A stretch of 64,000 nucleotides of DNA from Azospirillum sp. TSA2s (GCF_004923315.1 NZ_CP039650.1:2133501-2197500); one strand, 5' to 3'. Shown: positions 1 to 8,436, numbered from the stretch's first letter. The notes: generated from the letters alone by a model not told the origin. A program made the numbers and translations.

Positions 1-1755
1 GGCCTTGCCCGCGGCTACCATCTGCGGGGGATCGAGCTGCTGCAGGACGGCATTCCGGTCAACCTCGCCGACGGCAGCGGCGACTTCTACCAGATCGACC
101 CGCTGGCCCTGCGCTTTGCCGAGGTCTTCCGCGGCGGGAACGGGCTGGCTTACGGCTCCTCGACCCTCGGCGGCGCCATCAATTTCGTGACGCCGACCGC
201 CCGCACCGCCGTCGCGCCCAACGTCCTGCGGGTGGAGGGGGGCAGCTATGGCGCCGCCACCGCCAGCGGCCAGGTTTCTCGAGTGATCGGCGACGCCGAC
301 TATTTGATCAGCGGCACCGTGGCCCATTCCGACGGCTATCGCGACCATTCCGAAGGGCAGGGCGAACTGCTGAACGCCAATGTCGGCTACCGCTTCAACC
401 CGACTGTCGAGACCCGCTTCTACGCCGGCGCCTATGTCGTCGACCAGAAGCTGCCCGGTGCGCTGAGCCTGGGCGATGCCTTGAACCGGCCGCGCTCCGC
501 CGCGGCGGCGGCGCTGTCGGGCGACCAGTCGCGCATGACCTGGACCGAACGGCTGGCCAACCGCACCACCATCCATCTCGACGGCGGACAGCTGGACATC
601 GACAGCTGGGGGATTCACAAGAAGCTGTTCCATCCGATCTTCCAGGTCATCGACCAGGACGGCTGGACCTACGGCATCGGCACCCGCTACACGACGTCCT
701 TCACCGTGGGCGGGCTGCGCGACGAGCTGACCGTCGGCTTGCGGGCCTATGCCGGCACCAACAAGGCGCTGCAGTTCGTCAATGTGAAGGGCAGCCGCGG
801 CGCCCAGACCGCCGACACCCGCCAGGAGGCCCGGAATTACGAGGGTTACCTCGAAAACCGGCTCTACGTCATGCCCACCCTGGCGGTGATGACCGGGGTC
901 AAGATGCTGCGCAACGAGCGCAGCTTCACCGACCATTGGAACCCGCGGCGTACCTCCGACCGGACCTATGACGGGTTCAACCCCAAGCTCGGCCTGTTGT
1001 GGGAGCCGCTGCCGGACGTGCAGGTCTTTGCCGACGTCACCCGCAGCATGGACGTGCCGGACTTCAGCGACCTCACCCAGACCCAGGCGAACGGCAATCC
1101 CGCCTTCGTGCCGCTGCAGGCGCAACGCGCCTGGACGGCGGAGGTGGGGACGCGCGGGCAGAAGGGGCGTTTCGCCTGGGACGCCACGCTGTACCGCTCC
1201 CAGGTGAAGGGGGAGATGCTGCAGTTCACCACCAATCCCAGCATCCCGGCCGCCACCTTCAACGCCGACCGCACCGTGCACCAGGGCCTGGAACTGGGCG
1301 TCAAGGTCGAGGTCGCCAGCGACATCACCGGCCCCACGGCCGGCGACAAGCTCATCGTCGGACAGGTGTGGAACCACAACGACTTCCACTTCCGCAATGA
1401 CCGGCAATACGGCAACAACAGCATCGCCGGCGTGCCGAAGAACGTGCTGCGGACGTCCCTGTCCTACACGCGGCCGGATGGCTTCTATGTGACGCCGACC
1501 GTGGACTGGGTGCCGCAGGGTGCATGGGCCGATCAGGCGAACACGCTGCGGGCGCCGGGCTACACGCTGTTGGGCGTCCAGACCGGAATGGAGGTGAAGG
1601 ACGGGGTCCTGCTGTTCGTCGACGCGCGCAATCTGACGGATAAGCGCTACGTCAGCGACATCGGCACCATCACGGACGCCCGCCGCGCCGGCACCCAGAT
1701 CTTCTATCCGGGTGAGGGGCGTACCGTCTACGCCGGCCTCCGCGCCGCCTTCTGA
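1..1755 (+). CDS. TonB-dependent outer-membrane receptor, 5' truncated by the window edge
   Basis: Frame 1 is open from the first base to a TGA at 1753-1755, so the start lies outside the window. The first 60 visible residues are the end of a plug domain (GIELLQDGIPVN, then AYGSSTLGGAINFVTPT, the usual plug/barrel transition). The remaining 500 or so residues are alternating beta-strand barrel sequence with TonB-receptor motifs (NPKLGLLWEP, DARNLTDKRY) and a typical aromatic C-terminus (YAGLRAAF) recognised by the BAM complex. It should import a ligand such as a ferric siderophore using TonB/ExbBD energy. The substrate cannot be read from this fragment. An internal ATG at 187 lies inside the plug region and is not a credible start. 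Confidence 0.93.
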   Translation, partial: GLARGYHLRGIELLQDGIPVNLADGSGDFYQIDPLALRFAEVFRGGNGLAYGSSTLGGAINFVTPTARTAVAPNVLRVEGGSYGAATASGQVSRVIGDADYLISGTVAHSDGYRDHSEGQGELLNANVGYRFNPTVETRFYAGAYVVDQKLPGALSLGDALNRPRSAAAAALSGDQSRMTWTERLANRTTIHLDGGQLDIDSWGIHKKLFHPIFQVIDQDGWTYGIGTRYTTSFTVGGLRDELTVGLRAYAGTNKALQFVNVKGSRGAQTADTRQEARNYEGYLENRLYVMPTLAVMTGVKMLRNERSFTDHWNPRRTSDRTYDGFNPKLGLLWEPLPDVQVFADVTRSMDVPDFSDLTQTQANGNPAFVPLQAQRAWTAEVGTRGQKGRFAWDATLYRSQVKGEMLQFTTNPSIPAATFNADRTVHQGLELGVKVEVASDITGPTAGDKLIVGQVWNHNDFHFRNDRQYGNNSIAGVPKNVLRTSLSYTRPDGFYVTPTVDWVPQGAWADQANTLRAPGYTLLGVQTGMEVKDGVLLFVDARNLTDKRYVSDIGTITDARRAGTQIFYPGEGRTVYAGLRAAF

Positions 1756-1908
1756 GCGGGAGCGCGCCTCCACGGTCCACCGGGTCAAAGCGTCGCTGCC
1801 GCTGAACCGCACCGTCACCCGCTCGATCAGCGGGTGCAGCCGGTCACGCGCTTCGATCCGGTGCTCCCGCTACGGCGGGGCTCGAAAGACGGGCTATGCG
1901 TTAGACGC

Positions 1909-1969
1909 ATTGCGCACAATTCGATTACGCACGATCAAATTCATTGCGCACAATCGAATTGTGCGCGAT
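1909..1969. promoter_or_regulatory. Two OhrR-type operator palindromes upstream of ohr
   Basis: A near-perfect inverted repeat at 1943-1969 has arms TGCGCACAAT and ATTGTGCGCG around a CGA centre. A weaker copy at 1909-1932 shares the left arm (TTGCGCACAAT) with a degraded right arm (ATTACGCAC). The spacing and the AATTGTG core fit binding by a MarR/OhrR dimer. The last arm is about 77 bases before the ohr start, so a bound repressor would cover the promoter. Inferred from symmetry, context and a related palindrome in front of the ohrR-like gene. Confidence 0.72.
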
Positions 1970-2045
1970 AGTCACTCCCACGAGATCGACGGGCGCCGGT
2001 CAAGGCCGCCGCCCCGGAAACAAACTCAATGAAGGAGCACACGCC

Positions 2046-2465
2046 ATGAAGACCCTCTATTCGACCAAGGTGACCGCGACCGGTGGCCGTGACGGCAAGG
2101 CCGTCAGCGAGGATGGACTGCTGTCGGTCGCGCTGGCCGCGCCGAAGGAACTGGGCGGCCAAGGCGGCGCCACCAACCCGGAACAACTGTTCGCCGCCGG
2201 CTATTCGGCCTGCTTCATCGGTGCCATCAAGTTCGTCGGCAACCGTGACAAGATCGCCGTTCCGGCCGATCTGACGGTGAACGCCACGGTCGGCATCGGC
2301 GCCCGCGACGACGGCGAGGGCTTCGGCCTGACGGTCGATTTCGTGGTCTCGCTGCCGGGCATGGACAAGGCCGCGGCCGAGGATCTGCTGGCCCGCGCCC
2401 ACAAGGTCTGCCCTTACAGCCACGCCACCAAGTGCAACATCCCGGTCACCACGACGGTCGCCTAA
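2046..2465 (+). CDS. ohr: Organic hydroperoxide resistance protein Ohr
   Basis: This 139-residue OsmC/Ohr-family peroxidase has the normal family length. The two redox cysteines are Cys56 in GYSACFIGA and Cys122 in KVCPYSHAT; in characterised Ohr enzymes this pair reduces organic and fatty-acid hydroperoxides using lipoylated partners. The N-terminus (MKTLYSTKVTATGGR) is typical of the family. The ATG at 2046 follows AAGGAG at 2032-2037, which fixes the start against a longer open frame beginning at 1944. The MarR-type ohrR lies 128 bases downstream on the same strand, and both genes have similar palindromes upstream, so peroxide-induced derepression is expected. The protein is cytoplasmic. 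Confidence 0.96.
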   Translation: MKTLYSTKVTATGGRDGKAVSEDGLLSVALAAPKELGGQGGATNPEQLFAAGYSACFIGAIKFVGNRDKIAVPADLTVNATVGIGARDDGEGFGLTVDFVVSLPGMDKAAAEDLLARAHKVCPYSHATKCNIPVTTTVA

Positions 2466-2520
2466 GGGCATCGTCAGAGGCGAGAAGCCTTCGGCATTGC
2501 GCCGCCGGGCTGTTGCGCGC

Positions 2521-2541
2521 GATTGTGCAGGATGCACGATC
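2521..2541. promoter_or_regulatory. Probable OhrR operator upstream of ohrR
   Basis: The inverted repeat GATTGTGCA-GGA-TGCACGATC has one mismatch between arms and contains the ATTGTGC half-site also found upstream of ohr. It lies 52 bases before the ohrR start, in the short ohr-ohrR gap, which suggests autoregulation from a separate promoter. Confidence 0.62.
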
Positions 2542-2593
2542 GACCGACGCGCGGCATCCCGGCGGCGCGCCGCATTTGCAAGGTTCACCCATC

Positions 2594-3049
2594 ATGGCAG
2601 CCGACAAGGACGACCCGCTTCTGCTTTCCAACCAGGCGTGCTTTGCGCTCTATTCGGCCAATCTGGCGATGAGCCGCGTCTACCGCCCGATGCTGGAGCA
2701 GCTTGGCCTGACCTATCCGCAGTATCTCATCATGCTGCTGCTGTGGGAGCAGGACGGACAGTCGATGAAGCTGCTGGGCGAGCGGCTGGGGCTGGACAGC
2801 GGCACGCTGACCCCGCTGCTGAAGCGGATGGAAGGGCAGGGGCTTCTCACCCGCGCCCGCGATCCGCAGGATGAACGGCTGGTCCGCATCGGCCTGACCG
2901 CCGAGGGGGCGGCTCTGCGCGGCAAGGCCGAATGCCTGCCGACGCGCATCGCCGCCGCCGCCGGCAGTTCGGCCGGGGAACTGATGTCGCTCCGCGATGC
3001 GCTGCTGCGGCTGCGCGACGACCTGAACCGGGCCGCCGATCAGGGCTGA
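2594..3049 (+). CDS. ohrR: MarR-family organic-peroxide-sensing repressor OhrR
   Basis: This 151-residue MarR-family winged-helix protein has LTYPQYLIMLLLWE and LGERLGLDSGTLTPLLKRME, the helix-turn-helix region, followed by the wing (ARDPQDERLVRIGLT). Cys16 in NQACFALYSAN is the reactive sensor cysteine of the OhrR group; a second cysteine, Cys114 (AECLP), matches the two-cysteine type that forms an intersubunit disulfide on oxidation. The ATG at 2594 gives the standard N-terminus; the upstream in-frame extension (from 2432) has no family character. It is expected to repress ohr and itself through the palindromes at 1909-1969 and 2521-2541. Confidence 0.94.
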   Translation: MAADKDDPLLLSNQACFALYSANLAMSRVYRPMLEQLGLTYPQYLIMLLLWEQDGQSMKLLGERLGLDSGTLTPLLKRMEGQGLLTRARDPQDERLVRIGLTAEGAALRGKAECLPTRIAAAAGSSAGELMSLRDALLRLRDDLNRAADQG

Positions 3050-3151
3050 ACGGATTGGGGCTGAGCGGGCCGGTTCGCACGAAAGGGGCTGGAAATCGGC
3101 GGCGGGAGGGCCTCTTCTATTCGGCCGCTCTCCTGATCGAAGGTTCCCGCC

Positions 3152-3754
3152 GTGAGCCCTGCATTGACTGACGACCGTCTCCGCATCCGCCCGGCCGATG
3201 CCGACGACGCCCCGGAGCTGGCGCGGCTGATCGACATTGCCGGGGGCGGGGTCTACGAATTTCTGCTCGACGGGCTGATGCCGGGGATGACCGCGGCGGA
3301 GATGCTGGTGCCGGGATTGGCCGGGCGCAGCGGGTCGCTGTCGCACCGGCAGAGCGGGGTCGCGGAACTGGACGGGCAGGTGGTCGGCGTCGCCCACGGC
3401 TATCCCACCGACTGGATCCGCACGGAGGATTACAGCGGCCTGCCGCCCGACCGGGTCGCCCATATGGCCGAATTTTCCGAAACGCTGGATTGGGGCAGCT
3501 ATTTCCTGTCGGCGCTGGCGGTCGATCCGGACCTGCGGCGGCAGGGCATCGCCGGGCGGCTGCTCGGCTGGTTCTACGAGCGGGCGCGGACCGGCGGCTT
3601 CGACCGCGTCACCCTGCATGTCTGGGCCGACAACGAGGCCGCCCGCCGTCTCTATGCCGGCGAGGGGTTCGAGGAGATCGGCCGCGCCGGCATCCCCTGG
3701 CACCCCCGCCTGCCGCACCAGGGCGGCAGCATCCTGATGCGGCGCTACCTGTGA
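3152..3754 (+). CDS. GNAT-family N-acetyltransferase
   Basis: This 200-residue protein has the GNAT fold signature: RIRPADADDAPELARLI at the start, the acetyl-CoA-binding stretch LAVDPDLRRQGIAGRLL around residues 126-142, and the C-terminal N(E)AARRLYAGEGFEEIGR motif. The substrate could be a small molecule or a protein N-terminus and is not identifiable. GTG at 3152 is the likely start; the residues right after it already match the domain. The stop overlaps the end of the convergent hydrolase gene by 10 bases. Confidence 0.88.
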   Translation: MSPALTDDRLRIRPADADDAPELARLIDIAGGGVYEFLLDGLMPGMTAAEMLVPGLAGRSGSLSHRQSGVAELDGQVVGVAHGYPTDWIRTEDYSGLPPDRVAHMAEFSETLDWGSYFLSALAVDPDLRRQGIAGRLLGWFYERARTGGFDRVTLHVWADNEAARRLYAGEGFEEIGRAGIPWHPRLPHQGGSILMRRYL

Positions 3755-4725
3755 GCGGAAACCTGCGGCACCGCCTTTTCGGCTGACAGATTGTCGATCC
3801 GGCGCACCACCAGCTCCGGGTCGGCGTAATGCACCATGTGACCGGAATCCGGCACCCAATGCAGGGTGCTGTCGGGCAGGACATGGTGCAGCCGGCCGCT
3901 CTGTTCCTCCTGCGAGACGACCCGGTCATGATGGCCGGCGAAGATCGCCACCGGGACCGCCACCCCGGCATAGCGGTGCTGCAGCCGCTCGGCGGCGGGC
4001 ACCATGGTGACGCCGTCCTGGGCGTTGGCGCGCAACTGGCCCGGCCGGATCGTCAGGGCGGCGGGGAAGCTCTCCGTCAGGTGGTCCGGCACCGGCCGCG
4101 GCGAGAACAGCGTCTTCAGCAGGCCCGGCATCATTGCCTTGGAGACCGGCGGCGACAGGGTGTGGCGCAGCAGGCCACCCAGCACCGGCATCGCCAATGG
4201 CGCCACCAGAACCGTGTCGACCCGCGTCGTCGGGAAATAATAGCCGGCCAACAGCACCAGCCCCTTCACCGTCCGCGGATGGTCCAGCGCCAGCGCCAGG
4301 GCGACGAGGGTGGCGTAGGAATGGCCGACCACCACGGCGTTCTCGATCTCCAGGGCGGCGAAGGCCTGGGCCAGCAGGTCGGCCTGATCCTCCGGTGTCC
4401 AGTCGCGGTCATGGGGGCGATCGCTGTGGCCCATGCCCGGGCGGTCGAAGGCGATCACCCGGTGATTCCGCGCCAGCCGCTGGAACAGCCCGCTCGCCAG
4501 CGAATCGCCGAGGGCGGAGACGTTGCCGTGCAGCAGCACGACCGGCGGACCTTCGCCGGCCTCCATGTAATGCAGGCGGACGCCGTCGACGGTCAGGAAG
4601 CGGCCTTCCGGCGGATAGCGGCGCTCGGCCGCGCGTGCCGCCAGGGTATTGGCGACGGCCAGCCCGCCCAGCGCCAGCGCGGTGAGGCCCAGGGTCTTGA
4701 GCATGGTGGAGTGGCTGTCGGTCAT
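3745..4725 (-). CDS. Membrane-anchored alpha/beta-fold hydrolase
   Basis: This 326-residue alpha/beta hydrolase has the oxyanion-hole motif LLHGNVSALGDS, the nucleophile elbow GHSYATLVAL, the acid residue in IFAGHHDRVVS and the catalytic His in DSGHMVHYADPE. A hydrophobic segment near residues 9-26 (LKTLGLTALALGGLAVANTL) suggests an N-terminal membrane anchor or signal. The ATG at 4725 is preceded by GAGAGGA and is preferred over the open frame from 4767. The substrate is unknown; esterase, lactonase and haloperoxidase-like activities are all possible. Confidence 0.87.
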   Translation of the reverse strand: MTDSHSTMLKTLGLTALALGGLAVANTLAARAAERRYPPEGRFLTVDGVRLHYMEAGEGPPVVLLHGNVSALGDSLASGLFQRLARNHRVIAFDRPGMGHSDRPHDRDWTPEDQADLLAQAFAALEIENAVVVGHSYATLVALALALDHPRTVKGLVLLAGYYFPTTRVDTVLVAPLAMPVLGGLLRHTLSPPVSKAMMPGLLKTLFSPRPVPDHLTESFPAALTIRPGQLRANAQDGVTMVPAAERLQHRYAGVAVPVAIFAGHHDRVVSQEEQSGRLHHVLPDSTLHWVPDSGHMVHYADPELVVRRIDNLSAEKAVPQVSAHR

Positions 4726-4786
4726 GGCGGTCGTCCTCTCAAGGCTGGTGCTGCGGCGCAGCATCATGAGGGGACAACCGGGCGGC

Positions 4787-4836
4787 GGGGGAAGGGTTCC
4801 CGGGGGAGGCAGTCGCGTCCCCCGGAACCCTTCCCC
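4787..4836 (-). terminator. Long hairpin at the 3' end of serA
   Basis: Arms at 4787-4807 (GGGGAAGGGTTC...GGGGGA) and 4818-4836 (TCCCCCGGAACC...CCCC) pair over about 19 bases with a single bulged base and a 10-base loop. It begins 8 bases after the serA stop. There is no T-run, so it may act as a stability or attenuating structure as well as a terminator. Confidence 0.6.
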
Positions 4837-4843
4837 TATCCGA

Positions 4844-6097
4844 TCAGCGCTGAGACGGGAACAGGAAGCGCGCCTTCAGGGTGCCTTCGATGGCGCGCAG
4901 GTCGTTGACGACCTCCAGCTCGTCGACATCGCCGTTGACGTCCACCACCACATAGCCCAGCTCCGGATCGGTCTGGAGATACTGGGCGGCGATGTTCAGG
5001 TCGCGGCCGGAGAACACCTCGTTCACCTTGCGCAGGATGCCCGGACGGTTCTCGTGGACATGCAGGAAGCGGGTGCAGCCGGCCTGCACCGGCAGCGCCA
5101 CCTGCGGGAAGTTGACCGCGCCGACGGTGGAGCCGTTGTCCGAATACTCGAGCAGCTTCTGCGCCACCTCGGTGCCGATGTTGGCCTGGGCCTCCATGGT
5201 CGAACCGCCGATGTGCGGGGTCAGGATGGCGGTCTTGATGCCGCGCAGCGCGCTCTGGAACTCGTCCTTGTCCGAACCGGGTTCGACCGGGAAGACATCG
5301 ATGGCGGCGCCCAGGACGTGGCCGGAGTTCATCGCGGCGGCCAGCGCCTCGATGTCCACCACCTGCCCGCGGGCGGCGTTGATCAGGTGGCTGCCCTTCT
5401 TCATGGCGGCCAGTTCACGCTCGCCGATCATGTTGCGGGTCTGCGGGGTGTCCGGCACATGCAGGGTCACCACGTCGGACACCGACAGCAGTTCCTCCAG
5501 CGAGTCGCAGGCGCGCGCATTGCCGAGAGCCAGCTTGCGCACGACGTCGTAGAAGCGGACCTGCATGCCCATGGCTTCCGCCAGGATCGACACCTGGGTG
5601 CCGATATGGCCGTAGCCGACGATGCCCAGCGTCTTGCCGCGGATCTCGTAGGAATCCTTGGCCGACTTCATCCAGCCGCCGCCATGGACCAACTGCGACT
5701 TCTCGAAGATGCCGCGCATCAGCATGATGATCTCGCCGATCACCAGCTCCGCCACCGACCGGGTGTTGGAATAGGGGGCGTTGAACACCGGCACGCCCTG
5801 GCGGCGCGCCGCCTTCAGGTCGACCTGGTTGGTGCCGATGCAGAAGCAGCCGACGGTGATCAGCTTGTTCGCCGCCTCCAGCACCTTGGCGGTCAGGTGG
5901 GTGCGCGAGCGGATGCCCAGGATGTGGACCGAACCGATGCGCTCCAGCAGCTCGGACTCGTCCAGCGCGCGCGGCAGCCGCTCGACGGAGGCATAGCCGC
6001 CGCGGGCCAGCTCATCGATGGCGTTGTCGTGGACACCTTCCAGAAGGAGGATGTTGATCTTGTCCTTGGAGAGCGAGAGCTTGGTCACGGCCGGCAT
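4844..6097 (-). CDS. serA: D-3-phosphoglycerate dehydrogenase SerA (ACT-domain type)
   Basis: This 417-residue enzyme catalyses the first committed step of serine synthesis, NAD-dependent oxidation of 3-phosphoglycerate. The N-terminal catalytic half has ILLLEGVHDNA and GCFCIGTNQVDL, the nucleotide-binding motif is LGIVGYGHIGTQVS, the catalytic His lies in LTPHIGGSTMEAQ, and the C-terminal 75 residues form an ACT domain (HVHENRPGILRKVNEVFS), the usual site of L-serine feedback. Length and GTNQVDL match the E. coli-type short SerA. The ATG at 6095-6097 gives the standard MPAVTKLSL start; in-frame starts at 6127 and 6262 would add non-conserved residues. The gene is monocistronic, and its end is marked by a long hairpin. 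Confidence 0.96.
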   Translation of the reverse strand: MPAVTKLSLSKDKINILLLEGVHDNAIDELARGGYASVERLPRALDESELLERIGSVHILGIRSRTHLTAKVLEAANKLITVGCFCIGTNQVDLKAARRQGVPVFNAPYSNTRSVAELVIGEIIMLMRGIFEKSQLVHGGGWMKSAKDSYEIRGKTLGIVGYGHIGTQVSILAEAMGMQVRFYDVVRKLALGNARACDSLEELLSVSDVVTLHVPDTPQTRNMIGERELAAMKKGSHLINAARGQVVDIEALAAAMNSGHVLGAAIDVFPVEPGSDKDEFQSALRGIKTAILTPHIGGSTMEAQANIGTEVAQKLLEYSDNGSTVGAVNFPQVALPVQAGCTRFLHVHENRPGILRKVNEVFSGRDLNIAAQYLQTDPELGYVVVDVNGDVDELEVVNDLRAIEGTLKARFLFPSQR

Positions 6098-6329
6098 CCG
6101 TATCTGGGCATCGGATCTGTTCCGCATGGCCCGCCCACCGGGATTAGGGGCGCACGGGCCTTCGGAAAAGCGAGCGCGCAAAGTAATACCAAAGCCATCC
6201 CTTGTCACCTGAGGGATGTTGCGCCGCGGCGTCCGTTTCCGCATGCCGGATTGGCGCGGCACGCGGGTTGGGTGTATCAGTCTGACCGCTCTTCAAACCG
6301 AGAAAGCAACCAAGGTCTGGAAGTCTGGC

Positions 6330-6671
6330 ATGAGCGACGTGACGATCTATCACAATCCCCGCTGCAGCAAATCGCGCGAGACGCTGGAGCTTCTGCGGTC
6401 CCGCGGTGTCGAGCCGACGGTGATCGAGTATCTGAAGACCCCGCCCGGCCCGGCGGAGCTGTCGGACATCCTCGCCAAGCTGGGCAAGGGGCCGCGCGAC
6501 ATCACCCGCGCCAAGGAAGCGGCGGAGGCCGGCTTGCCCAAGGATCTGGACGGAGAGGCGCTGATCGCCGCCCTGTCCGCCAATCCGGCCGCCATCGAGC
6601 GCCCGATCGTGGTGAAGGGCGACCGCGCCCGCGTCGGCCGTCCGCCGGAGTCGGTGCTGGACATCCTCTGA
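6330..6671 (+). CDS. arsC: ArsC-family reductase (glutaredoxin-coupled arsenate reductase type)
   Basis: This 113-residue thioredoxin-fold protein begins TIYHNPRCSKSRETL, with the single active cysteine (Cys12) and adjacent basic residues of the plasmid R773-type ArsC family. The C-terminus RPIVVKGDRARVGRPPE is the usual substrate-side motif. The length is normal. No arsR or arsB/acr3 gene is nearby, and the next gene is prmB after 34 bases, so a housekeeping role rather than arsenic-specific resistance is possible. The start at 6330 is chosen because the N-terminus matches the family exactly. Confidence 0.87.
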   Translation: MSDVTIYHNPRCSKSRETLELLRSRGVEPTVIEYLKTPPGPAELSDILAKLGKGPRDITRAKEAAEAGLPKDLDGEALIAALSANPAAIERPIVVKGDRARVGRPPESVLDIL

Positions 6672-6705
6672 CCCCTTTCCCGTTCCTGACCGGAGCCAGC
6701 GCCCC

Positions 6706-7638
6706 ATGACCAGCAAGCACACCGCCGCCGCAGCCGCCGCCGAGCTGTCGACCATCCGCGATTTCCTGCGCTACGGCGTCAGCCGCTTCAACGAGGCCGA
6801 TCTGGATTACGGCCACGGCACCACCACGGCCTTCGACGAGGCGGTGTTCCTGGTGCTGGAGACGCTGCACCTGCCGGTCGACCAGCTCGACCCCTATCTG
6901 GACTCCCGGCTGACCGCGGCGGAGCGTGAGGCGGTGGCCGGCATCCTCCATGCCCGCATCGACACCCGCAAGCCGGCGCCCTACCTGCTGAACAAGGCCT
7001 ATATCCAGGGCATTCCCTTCTATGTGGACGAGCGGGTGATCGTCCCGCGCTCCTACATCGGCGAGCTGCTGTTCTCCGACCTGTTCGGTGGCGACGACTT
7101 CACGCTGGTGGAGGACCCGACCTCGGTGGAGCGGGTGCTGGACCTGTGCACCGGTTCCGGCTGCCTCGCCATCCTGGCCGCCCGCATCTTCCCCGAGGCC
7201 CAGGTGGATGCCGTCGACCTGTCGCCCGACGCGCTGGAGGTGGCGAAGCGCAACGTCGCCGACAGCGGCTTCGAGGACCGCATCACCCTGCATCAGGGCG
7301 ACCTGTTCGCCCCACTGAAGACGCGCAAGTACGACGTCATCATCACCAACCCGCCCTATGTCGATGCCGAGTCGATGGACGCTTTGCCGCCGGAGTTCCG
7401 CGCCGAGCCGGAAATGGCGCTGGCCGGTGGCGACGACGGGCTGGACATCGTCCGCCGCATCCTGAAGGAAGCGCCCAAGCACCTGACCCCCGAAGGCGGT
7501 CTGCTGTGCGAGTTCGGCACCGGCCGCGAGATCCTGGAGGCGGAGTATCCGCACCTGGATTTCCTGTGGCTGCAGACCGCCAACAGCTTCGGCGAGGTGT
7601 TCTGGCTGACGCGGGAGCAGCTGAAGGCCGGGAAGTAA
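6706..7638 (+). CDS. prmB: 50S ribosomal protein L3 N5-glutamine methyltransferase PrmB
   Basis: This 310-residue class I SAM-dependent methyltransferase has the PrmB/HemK-type N-terminal helical domain (residues 1-100), the linker FYVDERVIVPRSYIGEL typical of PrmB, the SAM-binding motif VLDLCTGSGCLAILAA and the catalytic NPPYVDAESM, where the NPPY side chains hold the target glutamine amide. It should methylate Gln of ribosomal protein L3. PrmB rather than release-factor-specific PrmC is favoured by the IVPRS linker and the long N-terminal domain. ATG at 6706 starts 34 bases after the ArsC-like gene. Confidence 0.93.
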   Translation: MTSKHTAAAAAAELSTIRDFLRYGVSRFNEADLDYGHGTTTAFDEAVFLVLETLHLPVDQLDPYLDSRLTAAEREAVAGILHARIDTRKPAPYLLNKAYIQGIPFYVDERVIVPRSYIGELLFSDLFGGDDFTLVEDPTSVERVLDLCTGSGCLAILAARIFPEAQVDAVDLSPDALEVAKRNVADSGFEDRITLHQGDLFAPLKTRKYDVIITNPPYVDAESMDALPPEFRAEPEMALAGGDDGLDIVRRILKEAPKHLTPEGGLLCEFGTGREILEAEYPHLDFLWLQTANSFGEVFWLTREQLKAGK

Positions 7639-7707
7639 GGGGTGTGGGGTGACTTCCACCCTTCCATATCTCTTGTCGGCGAACGGTTTCCCGGTAACAG
7701 TGCTGGG

Positions 7708-8430
7708 ATGACCGTTCGCCTCCTGTTCCTTTCCCTGCTGGGTCTCCTTCTCGCGGCAATGCCGGCCGCGGCGCAGTCCAATGGCTGCGGCGGCTTTCCG
7801 CCGACCAAGCTGACGCTCGACACCGTGCTGGCGCCGATCAAGCGCGACGACAGCCTGTCGATCGCCCAGCTCACCCGGCTTCCGGGGCGGACGCCGGGGC
7901 CGGTCAGCACCACCGACAGCCATGTGCTGGGGCTGACCCAGGCGCGTTACGGCGAGCAGTCGCAGGTGCAGGCGCTGTTCAAGTCGATGGGCGACGGCAC
8001 CTATTGCGCGTCGGCCAGCGCGCTGACCATCAGCTTCGGCTTTCAGCAGCGCATCGTCCATGTCGCCGGCGAGATCCCCATCGGGTCCTGCCTGCATGGC
8101 GAGGTTCTGGCCCATGAGATGCGCCATGTCGCGGTGGACGAGGCGCTGCTGAACGAGATGATGCCGCAGATCCGCAGCCGTCTGGAGCAGGTGATCGACG
8201 GGATGGCGCCGGTGCGCTCGCGCAGCCAGACCCAGGCGATGGCGGCGATCCGCCGTCCGCTCGAATCGGCGATGCGGCGGATCATGCAGGAGTTCGGCCG
8301 CGAGCGCGACCGCCGGCAGGCCAAGGTCGATACGGTCGAGGAGTATGAGCGGGTCAGCCGCGTCTGCAACGGCGAGGCCCGCGAGTATCTGCCGAAGCCG
8401 GCCGTGCGGCGGGCGATGCGCCAGGGCTGA
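7708..8430 (+). CDS. Secreted protein with a zincin-like HExxH motif, function unknown
   Basis: This 240-residue protein starts with a clear signal peptide (MTVRLLFLSLLGLLLAAMPAAAQ). The mature part has an HEMRH motif (LAHEMRHVAVDEAL), the pattern of a zinc-protease active site, followed by a helical, charged C-terminal half with arginine-rich segments. Three cysteines (CGG, YCAS, SCLHG) lie before the motif and one near the end, compatible with disulfides in the periplasm. The whole protein is not recognised. ATG at 7708 gives the signal peptide directly; a longer open frame from 7642 does not. It is convergent with the HNH gene, six bases away. Confidence 0.72.
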   Translation: MTVRLLFLSLLGLLLAAMPAAAQSNGCGGFPPTKLTLDTVLAPIKRDDSLSIAQLTRLPGRTPGPVSTTDSHVLGLTQARYGEQSQVQALFKSMGDGTYCASASALTISFGFQQRIVHVAGEIPIGSCLHGEVLAHEMRHVAVDEALLNEMMPQIRSRLEQVIDGMAPVRSRSQTQAMAAIRRPLESAMRRIMQEFGRERDRRQAKVDTVEEYERVSRVCNGEAREYLPKPAVRRAMRQG

Positions 8431-8436
8431 GGTCGG

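Noticed and set aside
2585-3859. A 424-codon open frame on the minus strand opposite ohrR and the acetyltransferase gene
   Set aside because: It is antisense to two well-supported genes, is rich in Arg/Gly/Pro/Gln as expected of shadow frames in GC-rich DNA, and shows no domain.
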